DNA from: Salegentibacter maritimus
Lineage (GTDB): Bacteria; Bacteroidota; Bacteroidia; Flavobacteriales; Flavobacteriaceae
Direction: 5' to 3'
Assembly (NCBI RefSeq): GCF_016236915.1
Contig: NZ_JAEHOK010000018.1
Location: forward strand, 1 to 64,000
Length of the DNA: 64,000 nucleotides
Part shown: one piece after another, positions 26,814 to 35,924 of the stretch
Position numbering within the stretch: position 1 is the stretch's first letter
Layout: each line of letters starts with the position of its first letter
Notes under the pieces: generated by a model
Database searches by the model: none
Told to the model about the DNA's origin: nothing
Seen by the model: the letters and a program-made list of their open reading frames with translations, nothing else
Position numbers and translations under genes: made by a program

Positions 26814-28403
26814 CTATTGATTTTTTTGCGATAATTCAAGCACTTTTTTTATTCCTGGGTCATTTTTGTTGATTAATTTTTCAAAAGCATTGGTGCCGTA
26901 TAATTGTTGGGCAATTACAGCTTTTAAATATTGTTTTACCAGGCTTTTTTGATTCTGTACATCAAGTCTAATATTTGCATTGTTTACAAAATCAATGAAA
27001 TCCTGTACCATCTTATCTGAGATAATTACTTCACCCTCAAAATTCTTTCGTTGCACATTGTTATAAAAACTTCTATTTTTCTCCAGTACATTAAAGATAA
27101 ACCTACTCATATACCCACCTTGCAGAAGAAGCTTAATGTTATTCTTTTCGTTATCGCTATCTAGCGGAATAAAAATATCGGGAATAATTCCACCCCCTCC
27201 ATACACTACTTTGCCTTTAGGGGTTTCATACCTAAGGGAATCGTCTACATTTATACTATCGGCGCTGTTGAGTTCGCCATTCTTGTAACGGCGCATATAA
27301 TCCTTAAAGTAACTTTCGTTTCCGTTATTGTAAGGTTTTTGGATAGAGCGGCCTGTTGGAGTATAGTAACGTGCAATGGTTAACCTAACTGCGCTACCGT
27401 CTCCTAATTCCATTTCACGTTGTACAAGGCCTTTCCCATAAGACCTACGACCTACAATAGTGCCACGATCGTTGTCTTGTAAAGCGCCGGCTACAACCTC
27501 ACTGGCAGAGGCTGAACTTTCATTAATAAGTACATACAAATCTCCATTCTCCAGAAGTCCTTTTTGTCTTGAAAAAGTTTCTTCAATTGCACCATTTTTG
27601 TTTTTTGTATACAGTATAAGCTTTTCGTCTTCCAGGAATTCATCTACAATTTTAATAGCTTCAGAAAGATAACCTCCGGGGTTGTCTCTAAGGTCTAAGG
27701 CAATTTTATTAGCTCCTTTTTTCTTAAGGTTCCTTAGTGCATCTTTAAATTCTTTATAAGTAGTTTCAGAAAATCTATTTATTTTAATATAGCCCAGCTC
27801 AGGCGATAACATATAGGCCGCGTCTACACTTTTTAATGGAACCCTTCCTCTTTTAACTTTAAAGGTTAGTAGATCTTTAATTCCTTTTCTTTTAATTTTA
27901 AGGGTTACCTGAGAATTTTCTTCACCTTTTAAGTGTTTAGTTAGTGAATCGTTACTAATGTTTTTATTGAAGAGTGGTGTGCCGTTGGCATAAAGGATGC
28001 GATCTCCACCACGTATACCTATTTTTTCGCTAGGTCCGCCTTCCAGAGCCTGAATTACCACAACCGTATCGTTTACATTATAAAAGCTAACACCAATTCC
28101 TACAAAATCCCCTTGCATATTTTCTATGACTCCTGCATATTCTTCTTTAGGTATGTATACCGAATGTGGATCTAGATTTTCAAGAATTCTATTCACTGTG
28201 AGATCAACTATACTGTCGGTATTCACATCATCTACATATTCATAGTCTATGTAGTCTATAAGTCGGTTGAGCTTTTGCTTTTTTGGGTTGGAAGAGAAAA
28301 GTGCGTCAGAAGAAGAGAAATCCAGTTTGGCGCCCAGCAATACGCCCAGGGCGCAGGCTGAAGCAAGAAAAATAGGAATCAATATTTTTTGCCTGGTATT
28401 CAA
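26814..28403 (-). CDS. S41 family carboxy-terminal processing peptidase (CtpA/Prc-like)
   Basis: 529 residues. An N-terminal membrane anchor or signal (KILIPIFLASACALGVLLGAK), PDZ domain about 85-165 (GIGVSFYNVNDTVVVIQALEGGPSEKIGIRGGDRIL), then the S41 catalytic domain with the SASASEVVAGALQDNDRG nucleophile motif and SYGKGLVQ lysine. Such proteases trim or degrade periplasmic proteins from the C-terminus. The start overlaps the end of the dCMP deaminase gene by 4 bases, giving a translationally coupled operon. Confidence 0.94.
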   Translation of the reverse strand: MNTRQKILIPIFLASACALGVLLGAKLDFSSSDALFSSNPKKQKLNRLIDYIDYEYVDDVNTDSIVDLTVNRILENLDPHSVYIPKEEYAGVIENMQGDFVGIGVSFYNVNDTVVVIQALEGGPSEKIGIRGGDRILYANGTPLFNKNISNDSLTKHLKGEENSQVTLKIKRKGIKDLLTFKVKRGRVPLKSVDAAYMLSPELGYIKINRFSETTYKEFKDALRNLKKKGANKIALDLRDNPGGYLSEAIKIVDEFLEDEKLILYTKNKNGAIEETFSRQKGLLENGDLYVLINESSASASEVVAGALQDNDRGTIVGRRSYGKGLVQREMELGDGSAVRLTIARYYTPTGRSIQKPYNNGNESYFKDYMRRYKNGELNSADSINVDDSLRYETPKGKVVYGGGGIIPDIFIPLDSDNEKNNIKLLLQGGYMSRFIFNVLEKNRSFYNNVQRKNFEGEVIISDKMVQDFIDFVNNANIRLDVQNQKSLVKQYLKAVIAQQLYGTNAFEKLINKNDPGIKKVLELSQKNQ

Positions 28404-28831
28404 TCTTCTAAATCATTTATTTGTTCAAGGCTTACCCCGGCTTTTCTTAGAAATTCCAGGCCTGAGTTATCTTTATAGTCTACATGATAAACCAATCTGG
28501 TAATACCCGCTTGATGGATTAATTTACTGCATTCTTTGCAGGGTGACATTGTAATATATAATGTAGCGCCATTACAAGATTGAGTAGAGCTTGCAACTTT
28601 TAAAATAGCATTGGCCTCAGCGTGGAGTACATACCATTTGGTGTAGCCTTCATCATCTTCGCAATAATTTTCAAAACCGGTAGGGGTGCCGTTAAAACCG
28701 TCAGAAATTATCATTCTATCTTTTACAATAACTGCGCCAACCTGTTTTCTTTTGCATTGCGATAATTTACTCCATTCGCGAGCAATTCTCAAGTAGGCTT
28801 TATCGTATTTTAATTGTTTTCTTTTATTCAT
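28400..28831 (-). CDS. dCMP deaminase (ComEB-like)
   Basis: 143 residues of the zinc deaminase fold: HAEANAIL and SPCKECSKLI, plus WSKLSQCKRKQVGAVIVKDRMIISDGFNGTP, typical of deoxycytidylate deaminase. It makes dUMP from dCMP for thymidylate synthesis, so a third dNTP-supply gene lies in this region after dgt and the R2-like gene. Coupled to the S41 protease gene. Confidence 0.92.
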   Translation of the reverse strand: MNKRKQLKYDKAYLRIAREWSKLSQCKRKQVGAVIVKDRMIISDGFNGTPTGFENYCEDDEGYTKWYVLHAEANAILKVASSTQSCNGATLYITMSPCKECSKLIHQAGITRLVYHVDYKDNSGLEFLRKAGVSLEQINDLED

Positions 28832-28888
28832 TATTAATATTTTCCGGCTTTTTAAGGTGCCATTTCGCTTTTGTTAGAGCGTTCTAAT

Positions 28889-29479
28889 TTAAAAAATAGC
28901 CTGAAAATTCTTTTGAAGTATAGGCAAAATAATACCGATAACTATTGCCGAACTTATTAATACCCAGTCTCTTTTAGATACCGAAAAGATGTTTTGGGCA
29001 ATAAAACCAAGAATCATAACAGCAATTACAACTATAACCTGGGCTGTTTCTATTCCGAGGGCAAACTCTAGAAGTGGTAAAAATTTATTTTCAATATTGG
29101 CAGAAGCCATTTTGAAATAGCTGGAAAAACCAAGACCATGGATTAAGCCAAAGAAAATGGTAGTAAAATATAGAGGATTATGGTTTTTGTTACGATCTTT
29201 TTTGCTGGCAGTTACTAAATTGTATAAAGCTGTAAGAATTATAGTCACCGGAATTAGGAGTTCTACCCAGGCAGCGTCTACTTTAACAATACCGTAAACC
29301 GATAAAAATAATGCAAGAGTATGACCCAGCGTGAACAGGGTTACCAACCAAAGAATTCGTTTCCAACTGCTAAAGGTGTAGGCTGTAACCAAAACAATTA
29401 AAAACAGAATATGATCGTAAGCCTGCCAGTCTAGAACGTGTTCTAAACCCAATCTAAAATACAGCCAAAATTGAGACAT
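28889..29479 (-). CDS. HupE/UreJ family membrane protein
   Basis: 196 residues, six or seven hydrophobic helices. HupE/UreJ hallmarks: GLEHVLDWQAYDHILFLIVL near the N-terminus, FTLGHTLALFL and FFGLIHGLGFSSYF with conserved histidines that may bind nickel. Members can import nickel or serve unknown roles; no hydrogenase or urease genes are nearby, so the cargo is open. Likely first gene of the operon with dCMP deaminase. Confidence 0.88.
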   Translation of the reverse strand: MSQFWLYFRLGLEHVLDWQAYDHILFLIVLVTAYTFSSWKRILWLVTLFTLGHTLALFLSVYGIVKVDAAWVELLIPVTIILTALYNLVTASKKDRNKNHNPLYFTTIFFGLIHGLGFSSYFKMASANIENKFLPLLEFALGIETAQVIVVIAVMILGFIAQNIFSVSKRDWVLISSAIVIGIILPILQKNFQAIF

Positions 29480-29625
29480 ATCTAATTATTTAGAAAGACC
29501 CGAAAGTACAACTTATTCAGAAATTCGCAAAAGCTTTAGAAAGGCCTAATTAAAGCCATTTCTAGCTTTCTTTTTATCTTCAAAAGCTTGCCGTAAATAT
29601 TAGATTTTAAAAGTATTTGCTCCTT

Positions 29626-29668
29626 TATTGGCACCGCCAAATGGTGTAATATCCCGAGGTAGTTTACT
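29626..29668 (+). repeat. GAGGTAGTT intergenic repeat
   Basis: TATTGGCACCGCCA, then ATGGTGTAATATCCCGAGG, then TAGTTTACT. It closely matches copies at 29905 and 40576. The internal GGTGT/ATA.CC part can fold into a short hairpin. Confidence 0.7.
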
Positions 29669-29904
29669 CTATTTTCTGTACTTCTTTAAATTATTTGGTA
29701 ATCGGTCTCCTTTTATATTATGTCTAATATTTCAGCTAAAAACTCAAACATTAACGTTAGTTTAAAGAATGTTTAGTGGACTTTTGGTTAATATTGCCTG
29801 TTATATTGATTTTTAAATTTACTCAGTTACAGGGTTTTAGTGTCCCAGGCCTTGCTTTTACGTCCAGGTGTTTCCACCTAAGAATATGCAGGCTTGTCGT
29901 GTGT

Positions 29905-29945
29905 TTATTGGCACCGCCAGAGGGTATAACTCCGAGATAGTTTAT
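29905..29945 (+). repeat. GAGGTAGTT intergenic repeat
   Basis: TTATTGGCACCGCCA, then GAGGGTATAACTCCGAGAT, then AGTTTA. Its first 15 bases are identical to the copy at 29626. Confidence 0.7.
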
Positions 29946-30030
29946 TTGTATAATAAAATTATTGTAAGCTATTTTTTAACCATTTTAAAAAACTGTAGCA
30001 AGAGCGTATTTGTTGTTAAAAGAAAAGATT

Positions 30031-30597
30031 ATGAAGAAAAACTTTATGAATATGCAGTCTCTGGATATTTACCTTTCCTCTCTTAGTTTGGAGGAATCCA
30101 GGGCAATAGAAAATGAGATAAGGGCTTCTGAAATTAAATTGATGCCGCTAAGAAGTTGGGATATTTATAATGATTATTACTCGAGGCAGTTAGTAATTAT
30201 AAGGCAACAGAATAGTATTAATAGTTTTAAAGAATTGGCGGAGAAGTTTGAATGGACTAACGATTTAGATGCTATTTTTAAGGGAAAATCTTTTGATGCC
30301 TTAGTGGTAACCAATAAAAAGGCTAAGATCGAATGGGTGAGTGAAGGATTTACTGAAATGACGGGATATAGCAGTACATATGCAATTAATAGAACTCCAC
30401 ATTTTTTACAGGGAGAAGAAACCGATCCGGCTGCTTTAGAGAGAATAAGATATAAGTTAGCTAAGGATGAACCTTTTACTGAGGTTTTGGTTAATTATAA
30501 GAAGGATAAAAGCACTTATAAATGCGAGATTAATGTTATTCCTTTAAAAACTCAAAACACAACCCATTATTTGGCCCTGGAAAGGAAGGCAGGTTAG
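30031..30597 (+). CDS. LOV-like PAS domain protein lacking the photoactive cysteine
   Basis: 188 residues from ATG 30031; an in-frame start at 30010 is also possible. N-terminal helices (1-80) lead to one PAS domain (about 85-180). The segment WVSEGFTEMTGYSS...NRTPHFLQGEETDP (from about 102) follows LOV domains closely (N..F...TGY...E..G.NCRFLQG..TD), but the flavin-reactive Cys of GRNCRFLQ is replaced: P123 stands in its place. No output domain is fused, so it may signal by protein contact. A cofactor, if any, cannot be told from sequence. Confidence 0.8.
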   Translation: MKKNFMNMQSLDIYLSSLSLEESRAIENEIRASEIKLMPLRSWDIYNDYYSRQLVIIRQQNSINSFKELAEKFEWTNDLDAIFKGKSFDALVVTNKKAKIEWVSEGFTEMTGYSSTYAINRTPHFLQGEETDPAALERIRYKLAKDEPFTEVLVNYKKDKSTYKCEINVIPLKTQNTTHYLALERKAG

Positions 30598-30607
30598 TAT
30601 GGTGCTT

Positions 30608-31894
30608 TTATAAGTTTTCCAGGCTCTCGTATTTCATTTGGACAAGCGAAGGTTCTGCATCATTTACTTCCATTATGGCGTTTTTATAGCTCTGGGAAGA
30701 GTTGATCACCACCCCGTTTTGATGTTTCTTTAGCGTAGAGAAAAATTTTACTTCAAACCAAACTTTATTTAATAAACCCTGCTCTGTTGTAGTAAGTTCT
30801 TGATCACCACTAATCAAATTATTCATATGCTTTTGGGCAACTTTTTTAATCTCATTAGCTGCTTCGTTTTGTGTAGGTAAGTTGCGAATAGCCCCAATGA
30901 TAAAAAACATTTTTCCATACCCCAGCTTGGCTACATACTCATTTCCGTATTTAAGCTTATAAAGTTCCGGGTTTTCATTATAGATCTTCCTAAGTGAATC
31001 TCTTACCTGCCAATTATTTTGAAAATGCTGGTAGCCATCCTGGTATGATCCGCCGCCAATTAAAACGCCTTTTTCAGTTATTGGGTATTGCTCAATAACC
31101 GATTGGTATAATTCGGTGCTAACAGCAAATTTGGTGGCAAAGTAATCTCCGGGATTGTAGAACTCATCAAATAACCTAAACGGATACATAAATTCTATGG
31201 GGTTGGCAGTGGTTTGCCAGGTTGGGCTTTGAGAAAAGGATTGATTTAGGGTGTAATATGAAGCTTCAGTTGTACCAAATGGATTGGCCACCGGGACATG
31301 GTTACCTGTGTAAATTCCCGAACCAACTTGTTCTTGATAAGGGTAGGTTTTGTTCAATATGTCCTGTCCGCTAAGATTAATAGATACATTACGTGTTCCG
31401 GCTGCTTTGTTATAGGTTGTTTTGGTGGTGTTACTATTGTCTGCTGAGGTAAATTCAACAGAGGTTAACTCAGCATTGGTATAGGAATGTATGGCAGTAC
31501 CTTTATCGCTATAAATCTTTTTAACCAAAGGAAATCCGTTTTCATATTTGGTTTCAAACCACAGATTTCCTTCCGGCGTATAATATTTAGACCAAAGTGG
31601 TTTATTGGTTTCACTTCGGCCCACCTCCATATAAAGATGCTGCTTTGGATAACTCGCATATACTTTAGCAGTTTTTATGTAGCCGTTTGCGTAATATTCA
31701 AATTCAGCCGAAGGTTCCCCAGAACGTTCATATTGCCCTTGCTTTATCCATCCATTTTCATGCTTACTGGTTAGCTCAAAGTTTGAATTAGACTGGATAG
31801 AATAATCAGTTTTTGGAGTATCATTCTCTTTTTCGCAGGAAGAAAGCAAAGTTATAATTGCCAGTAGGATAAATAGTTGTTGAGCTATACGCAT
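30608..31894 (-). CDS. Lipoprotein with MORN-like repeats and a MACPF-like C-terminal domain
   Basis: 428 residues. Lipobox ITLLSSC (Cys about 20). Residues about 45-140 form MORN_2-type repeats (ENGWIKQGQYERSGE, YYANGYIKTAKVY, PEGNLWFETKYENGFP). The C-terminal part carries a fit to the MACPF signature (Y/W)-G-(T/S)-H-(F/Y)-x6-G-G: here KYGNEYVAKLGYGKMFF, i.e. YG-N-E-Y-x6-G-K, and ends with PSLVQMKYESLENL, like the P-x-L-I-x-x-K-L-x-P-I-x-x-L strand that closes MACPF domains. Some Bacteroidota MACPF lipoproteins are antibacterial toxins (BSAP type). The MACPF assignment is by eye and the repeat assignment similar; the lipoprotein call is firm. Confidence 0.6.
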   Translation of the reverse strand: MRIAQQLFILLAIITLLSSCEKENDTPKTDYSIQSNSNFELTSKHENGWIKQGQYERSGEPSAEFEYYANGYIKTAKVYASYPKQHLYMEVGRSETNKPLWSKYYTPEGNLWFETKYENGFPLVKKIYSDKGTAIHSYTNAELTSVEFTSADNSNTTKTTYNKAAGTRNVSINLSGQDILNKTYPYQEQVGSGIYTGNHVPVANPFGTTEASYYTLNQSFSQSPTWQTTANPIEFMYPFRLFDEFYNPGDYFATKFAVSTELYQSVIEQYPITEKGVLIGGGSYQDGYQHFQNNWQVRDSLRKIYNENPELYKLKYGNEYVAKLGYGKMFFIIGAIRNLPTQNEAANEIKKVAQKHMNNLISGDQELTTTEQGLLNKVWFEVKFFSTLKKHQNGVVINSSQSYKNAIMEVNDAEPSLVQMKYESLENL

Positions 31895-32188
31895 TTTAAG
31901 GGCTAAAAATTGTTGATTGTAAAAATTATGCAGCCAAATTAAAGATTTATTATTAATTTTTTGGTAATAAACATGATTGATATAGGGGTAGCCGAAATTT
32001 TTTACACTCCCTTCTAATGGCTCTTAGTGTGCCGCTAGAGCCGTGAATATAGAATAATAATTAAAGCCGGCTTATTTTAGTTTAAGACCCCCGAGCCGAA
32101 CTAATAGTAATTTTAGTAATAATTGCGGCTTAATGCTATGCGGTTTATCTAAAAGTAATTTGCCTACAAAACCCGTGTGGAAGGCGTC
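31895..32188. other. Gene-free stretch of about 290 bases
   Basis: Contains a hairpin GGCTCT (32019-32024) / AGAGCC (32037-32042) with 12-base loop but no T-run. Nothing else recognised. Confidence 0.4.
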
Positions 32189-32992
32189 TTATTTATAGGT
32201 TTTTACAACAAAATTGCTGAATAGAACCCTGGCTCCATGATTTTGTCTTAATGGGCTACTAATGTAAAAGTGTTTGGCTTTTTCATTATTAAAAAGTTCG
32301 GTATCGGCAATTTTTGTCTTGTCTAAATATATTTTAACCCTATTTTGGTTTACCTCTATGGCTACATGCATTACCTGGTTGGCGTAAGTTTCCAGGTCAA
32401 ATGAAGAGGACTGGTAAAGGTCATTTGCCCTACTGGAAATGTTTATGTCGTTGTTATTCATATACTCCAGTTTTCCTGCCCAGATATTTTCGTTAGAAAT
32501 CCAACCTCTAATACTATTATCTTTAGTGAAGCCAAAGTATAAGGAAGATAAATCGTTAACTTTATCGGCGGCTACCAGAATATCAAATTCCAGGGTAAAG
32601 TTGGTAGGGTAATAGATGTTTTTGTTGAGCTTATAGGTTGTTCTTTCCCCCATTTTAAGCCATTTGCCTCCTATTTCATTTATACTAACTACTTCACCGG
32701 TACTTGTGGTTTTCCAATCTAATGGCATAGCTCCACTAGGTATAGAGTTGAAATTGGAAGCGAAAATTGTAGAGTCCCCTGGTTTGAAGTCATAAACTTC
32801 TTCTAGTGTTATTTTACTTTTGCTTTGAGTTTTACCTTCTTTGTTATCTTCCTTTTTACCATTTAGCTTCTCTTCAACTATTTCGGCTGCTTTGTTTTCA
32901 AGCTTATCCTTAATTTTTCCGAATAATTGTGCCTGAACAGGCTTGGCAAATAAAAATAAACTTAAAATTATAAGAAATTTAGAAGCTTTCAT
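32189..32992 (-). CDS. Secreted protein with concanavalin-like beta-sandwich
   Basis: 267 residues. A signal peptide (ends PVQAQ) is followed by a charged helix (FGKIKDKLENKAAEIVEEKLN) like the start of the DUF4412 protein, then a beta domain (DSTIFASNFNSIPSGAMPLDWK, NFTLEFDILVAAD, MHVAIEVNQNRVKIYLDKTKI, RVLFSNFVVKTY) resembling DUF1080/LamG-type sandwiches that often precede OmpA domains in this phylum. Here no OmpA domain follows. Ligand and role unknown. Confidence 0.7.
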   Translation of the reverse strand: MKASKFLIILSLFLFAKPVQAQLFGKIKDKLENKAAEIVEEKLNGKKEDNKEGKTQSKSKITLEEVYDFKPGDSTIFASNFNSIPSGAMPLDWKTTSTGEVVSINEIGGKWLKMGERTTYKLNKNIYYPTNFTLEFDILVAADKVNDLSSLYFGFTKDNSIRGWISNENIWAGKLEYMNNNDINISSRANDLYQSSSFDLETYANQVMHVAIEVNQNRVKIYLDKTKIADTELFNNEKAKHFYISSPLRQNHGARVLFSNFVVKTYK

Positions 32993-33109
32993 GATGCGTC
33001 TATTTAGAGTAATTTATGAGCAAATGTAAGTATCAGCTCAATAAGCAAATCCATTGGAAATAAAGAATTATTATTCTATAAGCTTCGTTTAGAATTCCAC
33101 CTTCCTGGA

Positions 33110-33883
33110 TTAGTATTCGTTGAATAGTTCCAGTAGTGATTGCCTTTTTGATTGCGCTACTGGTACTGCAATATTATTTGCCAGTTGAACGCAGTGTCTT
33201 TTCTTTTGATAGGATAAGATATGCATAGTGTTTATGAGATGCGACTGATGTACCCTCATGAAATTAAATTTTTGCAGCTCTTCTTCAAAATTCTTCAAAG
33301 ATTTAGAGACTAAGATTTGGCGACCGTCACATAGAAAAAAAATAGTATAATTATTATCGGCTTGTGCCTGAATAATATCTTTTAAAGGAATGATATGAAT
33401 ATCTTCAAGAGTTTTTAAAACTATTTTTTTCTCGGCTTTCATTTGTTGGTTGCTAAAGAGAGTCTCTAGTTTTAAACTATAACGATGGTCTTTAAGTGAT
33501 TTTATAGTCTTTTCAATGGCGGAAATAAGATCTTGAGGGGAAATTGGCTTTAGAAGAAAATCCAGGGCACTTAGGCGAAAAGCTTTTACCGCATAATTTG
33601 AATAAGCTGTGGTAAAAATAACCTTTATGTTTTTATAGCCTTTTTGGAATAAATTCTCCAAGAAATCCATAGAATTTCCGTCTGGGAGGTTGATATCCAG
33701 GATAAGAATATCGGGAAGGAAATTTTCAAAGGCTACCTGGGCTTCTTTGATAGTTTTCGTAGTTTCTACCAAACAATCCTTAAAGTTAACCCTAATTAAG
33801 CCGCTAATCATATCTAAAGATGCATGATCATCTTCCAGGATTAAAATTTTTACATCGTTATTTATTTCTTTCATAACCTGCAA
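33110..33883 (-). CDS. LytTR family response regulator
   Basis: 257 residues: receiver domain (1-125; phospho-acceptor D in DILILDINLPDGNS, K in FLLKPISP) and LytTR DNA-binding domain (about 150-257; HIIPLKDIIQAQADNNYTIFFL, VHQSHLINTMHI). It starts two bases after the stop of the kinase gene upstream, so they form an operon and a cognate pair. An alternative ATG lies three codons later. Targets unknown. Confidence 0.93.
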   Translation of the reverse strand: MQVMKEINNDVKILILEDDHASLDMISGLIRVNFKDCLVETTKTIKEAQVAFENFLPDILILDINLPDGNSMDFLENLFQKGYKNIKVIFTTAYSNYAVKAFRLSALDFLLKPISPQDLISAIEKTIKSLKDHRYSLKLETLFSNQQMKAEKKIVLKTLEDIHIIPLKDIIQAQADNNYTIFFLCDGRQILVSKSLKNFEEELQKFNFMRVHQSHLINTMHILSYQKKRHCVQLANNIAVPVAQSKRQSLLELFNEY

Positions 33884-33885
33884 AT

Positions 33886-35604
33886 TTAGAATTCAAGATA
33901 GGGTACTGTCAAGGTCACTTTGGTGCCGGGAAAAGCTTTGTCATTGCATGCTCTTTCTACATTTAGTACAATATGTGACTTATTCATTTTATTAAATTCT
34001 TCTACTCTATTTTTTAAAATTTCCCTTCCCATAGAGCGATGAAGTTTTTTATGGTCTTGAGACCTGTCTGTCTGAATGCCTTTTCCATTATCTACAATTT
34101 CTATGTAGAGGACTTTTTTCTTAACATCTTGCCTGAACAGAAGTTTTACCTTACCATTTTCTCTATTCTGTCTCGCACCGTGAATTACGGCATTTTCAAC
34201 AAAAGGTTGCAGTAGCATTACCGGTATTTTAATAGTTTCCGGGTCATGAACATCCTTATAAATAATGCGATATGAAATTCCTTGATTTTCAGGGGTTTTT
34301 TGAAGTTCAAGGTAGTTGGATAAAATTTCCAGTTCGTCTGTTAAATTTATATATTCTTCGTCTGAATGTTCTAAAATAAGCCTTATTAATTTGCTGAAAT
34401 TATCTAAATACTGCATAGAAGTATTAGGTTCATTTTTATAGATGTAATACTGAACCTGTTGGAGCGCATTAAAAAGAAAATGCGGATTTAATTGAAGTCT
34501 AAGGAATTTACTACGAAGTTGCGACTGCTGTAAGGCTTGTTTTGTTTTAAGATGGTTTATTCTAAAGAAAATGATTATCAATATTAGAAGAAAGAAGATA
34601 CCGCCCCCAAAAATTAGCCAGGTAATTTTTTTGTTATGAGCTTTTTTTTCGGCCTCTAGATTGGCAATTTTTCTTTCTTTTTCAGCAGTATCATAAAATG
34701 TTTTAATGGCAGCTATTTTTTCTTCATACCTTTTTTCTGCTATTTGATCTTTAATGCTATCATACCGGTTATAATAATCTATACCTTTTTCATAATCTTT
34801 TATATTGATATAGGCATTTTGTAAGTTATAGAATAATTGTTGTAGTTCTTGGGAAGAAGCCTTTGCCAGGGCTTTCTCATAATAATTGATTCCCTCCGGT
34901 ACTTTGCCCGAATTTACTAATGCATAGCCTAGATTGTTATAAGTAATAACAGATAGAGGCATTTGTAAACTATCCCTTATCCTTAAACTTTTATTAGCAG
35001 TGTTAATGGCCAATTGCCATTGTGATTCTTTGATGTATTGATTACTAAGATTCGTTAAAATAACGACTTCAACTTTAGGTTGCTCAATTTCTTTAGCCAA
35101 CTGCAAAGCCTCTTTGTAGACCTTTATTACTTTGGGGTCATTCTTTTCCATATAAACCCCGCCGAGGTTAACCAAAGTTTTAAGGCGCCAAAAATCATTG
35201 TTTTTATAGCCCAATAATGCTTTTTTGAAGCTTTCTTCGGCGCTGTTAAAGTTTTTGGATCTTGAGTACACTATTCCAATTCCTGAGAATAGTTCTACGC
35301 GATCTGTTTCAGATAACAGTTCCAGGTGCTTTTTGGCATCCATATAATTAGACAGCGCAATATCCAGTTCGCCCTGCAATAGGTTTATTTTCCCCAAATA
35401 GATGTGTGCCCTGCCAACAGTTTGAAAATTCTTAGGTTGTTTCCTGATAATTTGAAAGCTTTCTTCTTTAGCTTTTTCCAGGGCTCTATTCTGAATTAGG
35501 GAGTCAATACTTTTAAAGTCCTTGGGGTTTTGTTGTATTCCATAACTAAAAGTAAAAAGCAGGTTGAAAAAGAGTACTATTGTAAATTTTGTAAAATAAT
35601 GCAT
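33886..35604 (-). CDS. TPR-type sensor histidine kinase, LytS/His_kinase family
   Basis: 572 residues. A signal peptide is followed by about seven TPR repeats in the periplasm (residues about 40-290), one membrane helix (ITWLIFGGGIFFLLILIIIFF) and a cytoplasmic kinase of the PF06580 class: LRLQLNPHFLFNALQQVQYYI with the phospho-accepting His, then a HATPase domain (PVMLLQPFVENAVIHG, DNGKGI). The TPRs probably read a protein or peptide in the periplasm. First gene of the pair with LytTR. A promoter-like CAAAAGTA and a CTCGAT palindrome lie upstream. Confidence 0.92.
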   Translation of the reverse strand: MHYFTKFTIVLFFNLLFTFSYGIQQNPKDFKSIDSLIQNRALEKAKEESFQIIRKQPKNFQTVGRAHIYLGKINLLQGELDIALSNYMDAKKHLELLSETDRVELFSGIGIVYSRSKNFNSAEESFKKALLGYKNNDFWRLKTLVNLGGVYMEKNDPKVIKVYKEALQLAKEIEQPKVEVVILTNLSNQYIKESQWQLAINTANKSLRIRDSLQMPLSVITYNNLGYALVNSGKVPEGINYYEKALAKASSQELQQLFYNLQNAYINIKDYEKGIDYYNRYDSIKDQIAEKRYEEKIAAIKTFYDTAEKERKIANLEAEKKAHNKKITWLIFGGGIFFLLILIIIFFRINHLKTKQALQQSQLRSKFLRLQLNPHFLFNALQQVQYYIYKNEPNTSMQYLDNFSKLIRLILEHSDEEYINLTDELEILSNYLELQKTPENQGISYRIIYKDVHDPETIKIPVMLLQPFVENAVIHGARQNRENGKVKLLFRQDVKKKVLYIEIVDNGKGIQTDRSQDHKKLHRSMGREILKNRVEEFNKMNKSHIVLNVERACNDKAFPGTKVTLTVPYLEF

Positions 35605-35663
35605 GAAGTTTAATTGGGGGGTAATGCTGTGGGATTCTGCTAGATTGGCGCTGTTTAGTGCGA

Positions 35664-35671
35664 CAAAAGTA
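35664..35671 (-). promoter_or_regulatory. Candidate -7 element for the LytS/LytTR operon
   Basis: Minus-strand TACTTTTG fits TAnnTTTG. No TTG at -33. The CTCGAT palindrome at 35700-35721 begins about 28 bases upstream of it. Confidence 0.4.
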
Positions 35672-35699
35672 TTACATTCTTAAAGGATAAAAAATGTTA

Positions 35700-35721
35700 T
35701 TTTACTCGATAATCGAGATTT
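35700..35721 (+). repeat. CTCGAT palindrome family, copy A
   Basis: TTTTACTCGAT, AA, TCGAGATTT with perfect CTCGAT/ATCGAG core. It lies 96 bases upstream of the kinase start. Confidence 0.65.
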
Positions 35722-35924
35722 AAAAAATCTATGGCTTGTTACAAGGTAATTACTTTTCTAAGCCAATACGTTTGCAAAAGTATAGTATTAATCTTGTTTT
35801 TGCTTTTAGCAGAAATCAATTTAAGGTTTAAGGCATCTTAGTCTACCGATTTTTGATTTTTAGAAGTATTTTTTAGTTTGGCAGATGGACGCGGGAAGTT
35901 TACAAATGAGCTTAAGCTTATAGG

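Larger units (their letters stand above)
29480..30030. other. Divergent intergenic region with two repeat copies
   Basis: Holds two copies of the GAGGTAGTT repeat (29626-29668 and 29905-29945) about 280 bases apart in the same orientation. A 72-codon frame at 29868-30086 crosses the second copy and overlaps the PAS gene; not a gene. Confidence 0.55.

Noticed and set aside
29868-30086. 72-codon frame before the PAS gene
   Set aside because: Covers a copy of the GAGGTAGTT repeat and overlaps the PAS gene in another frame.
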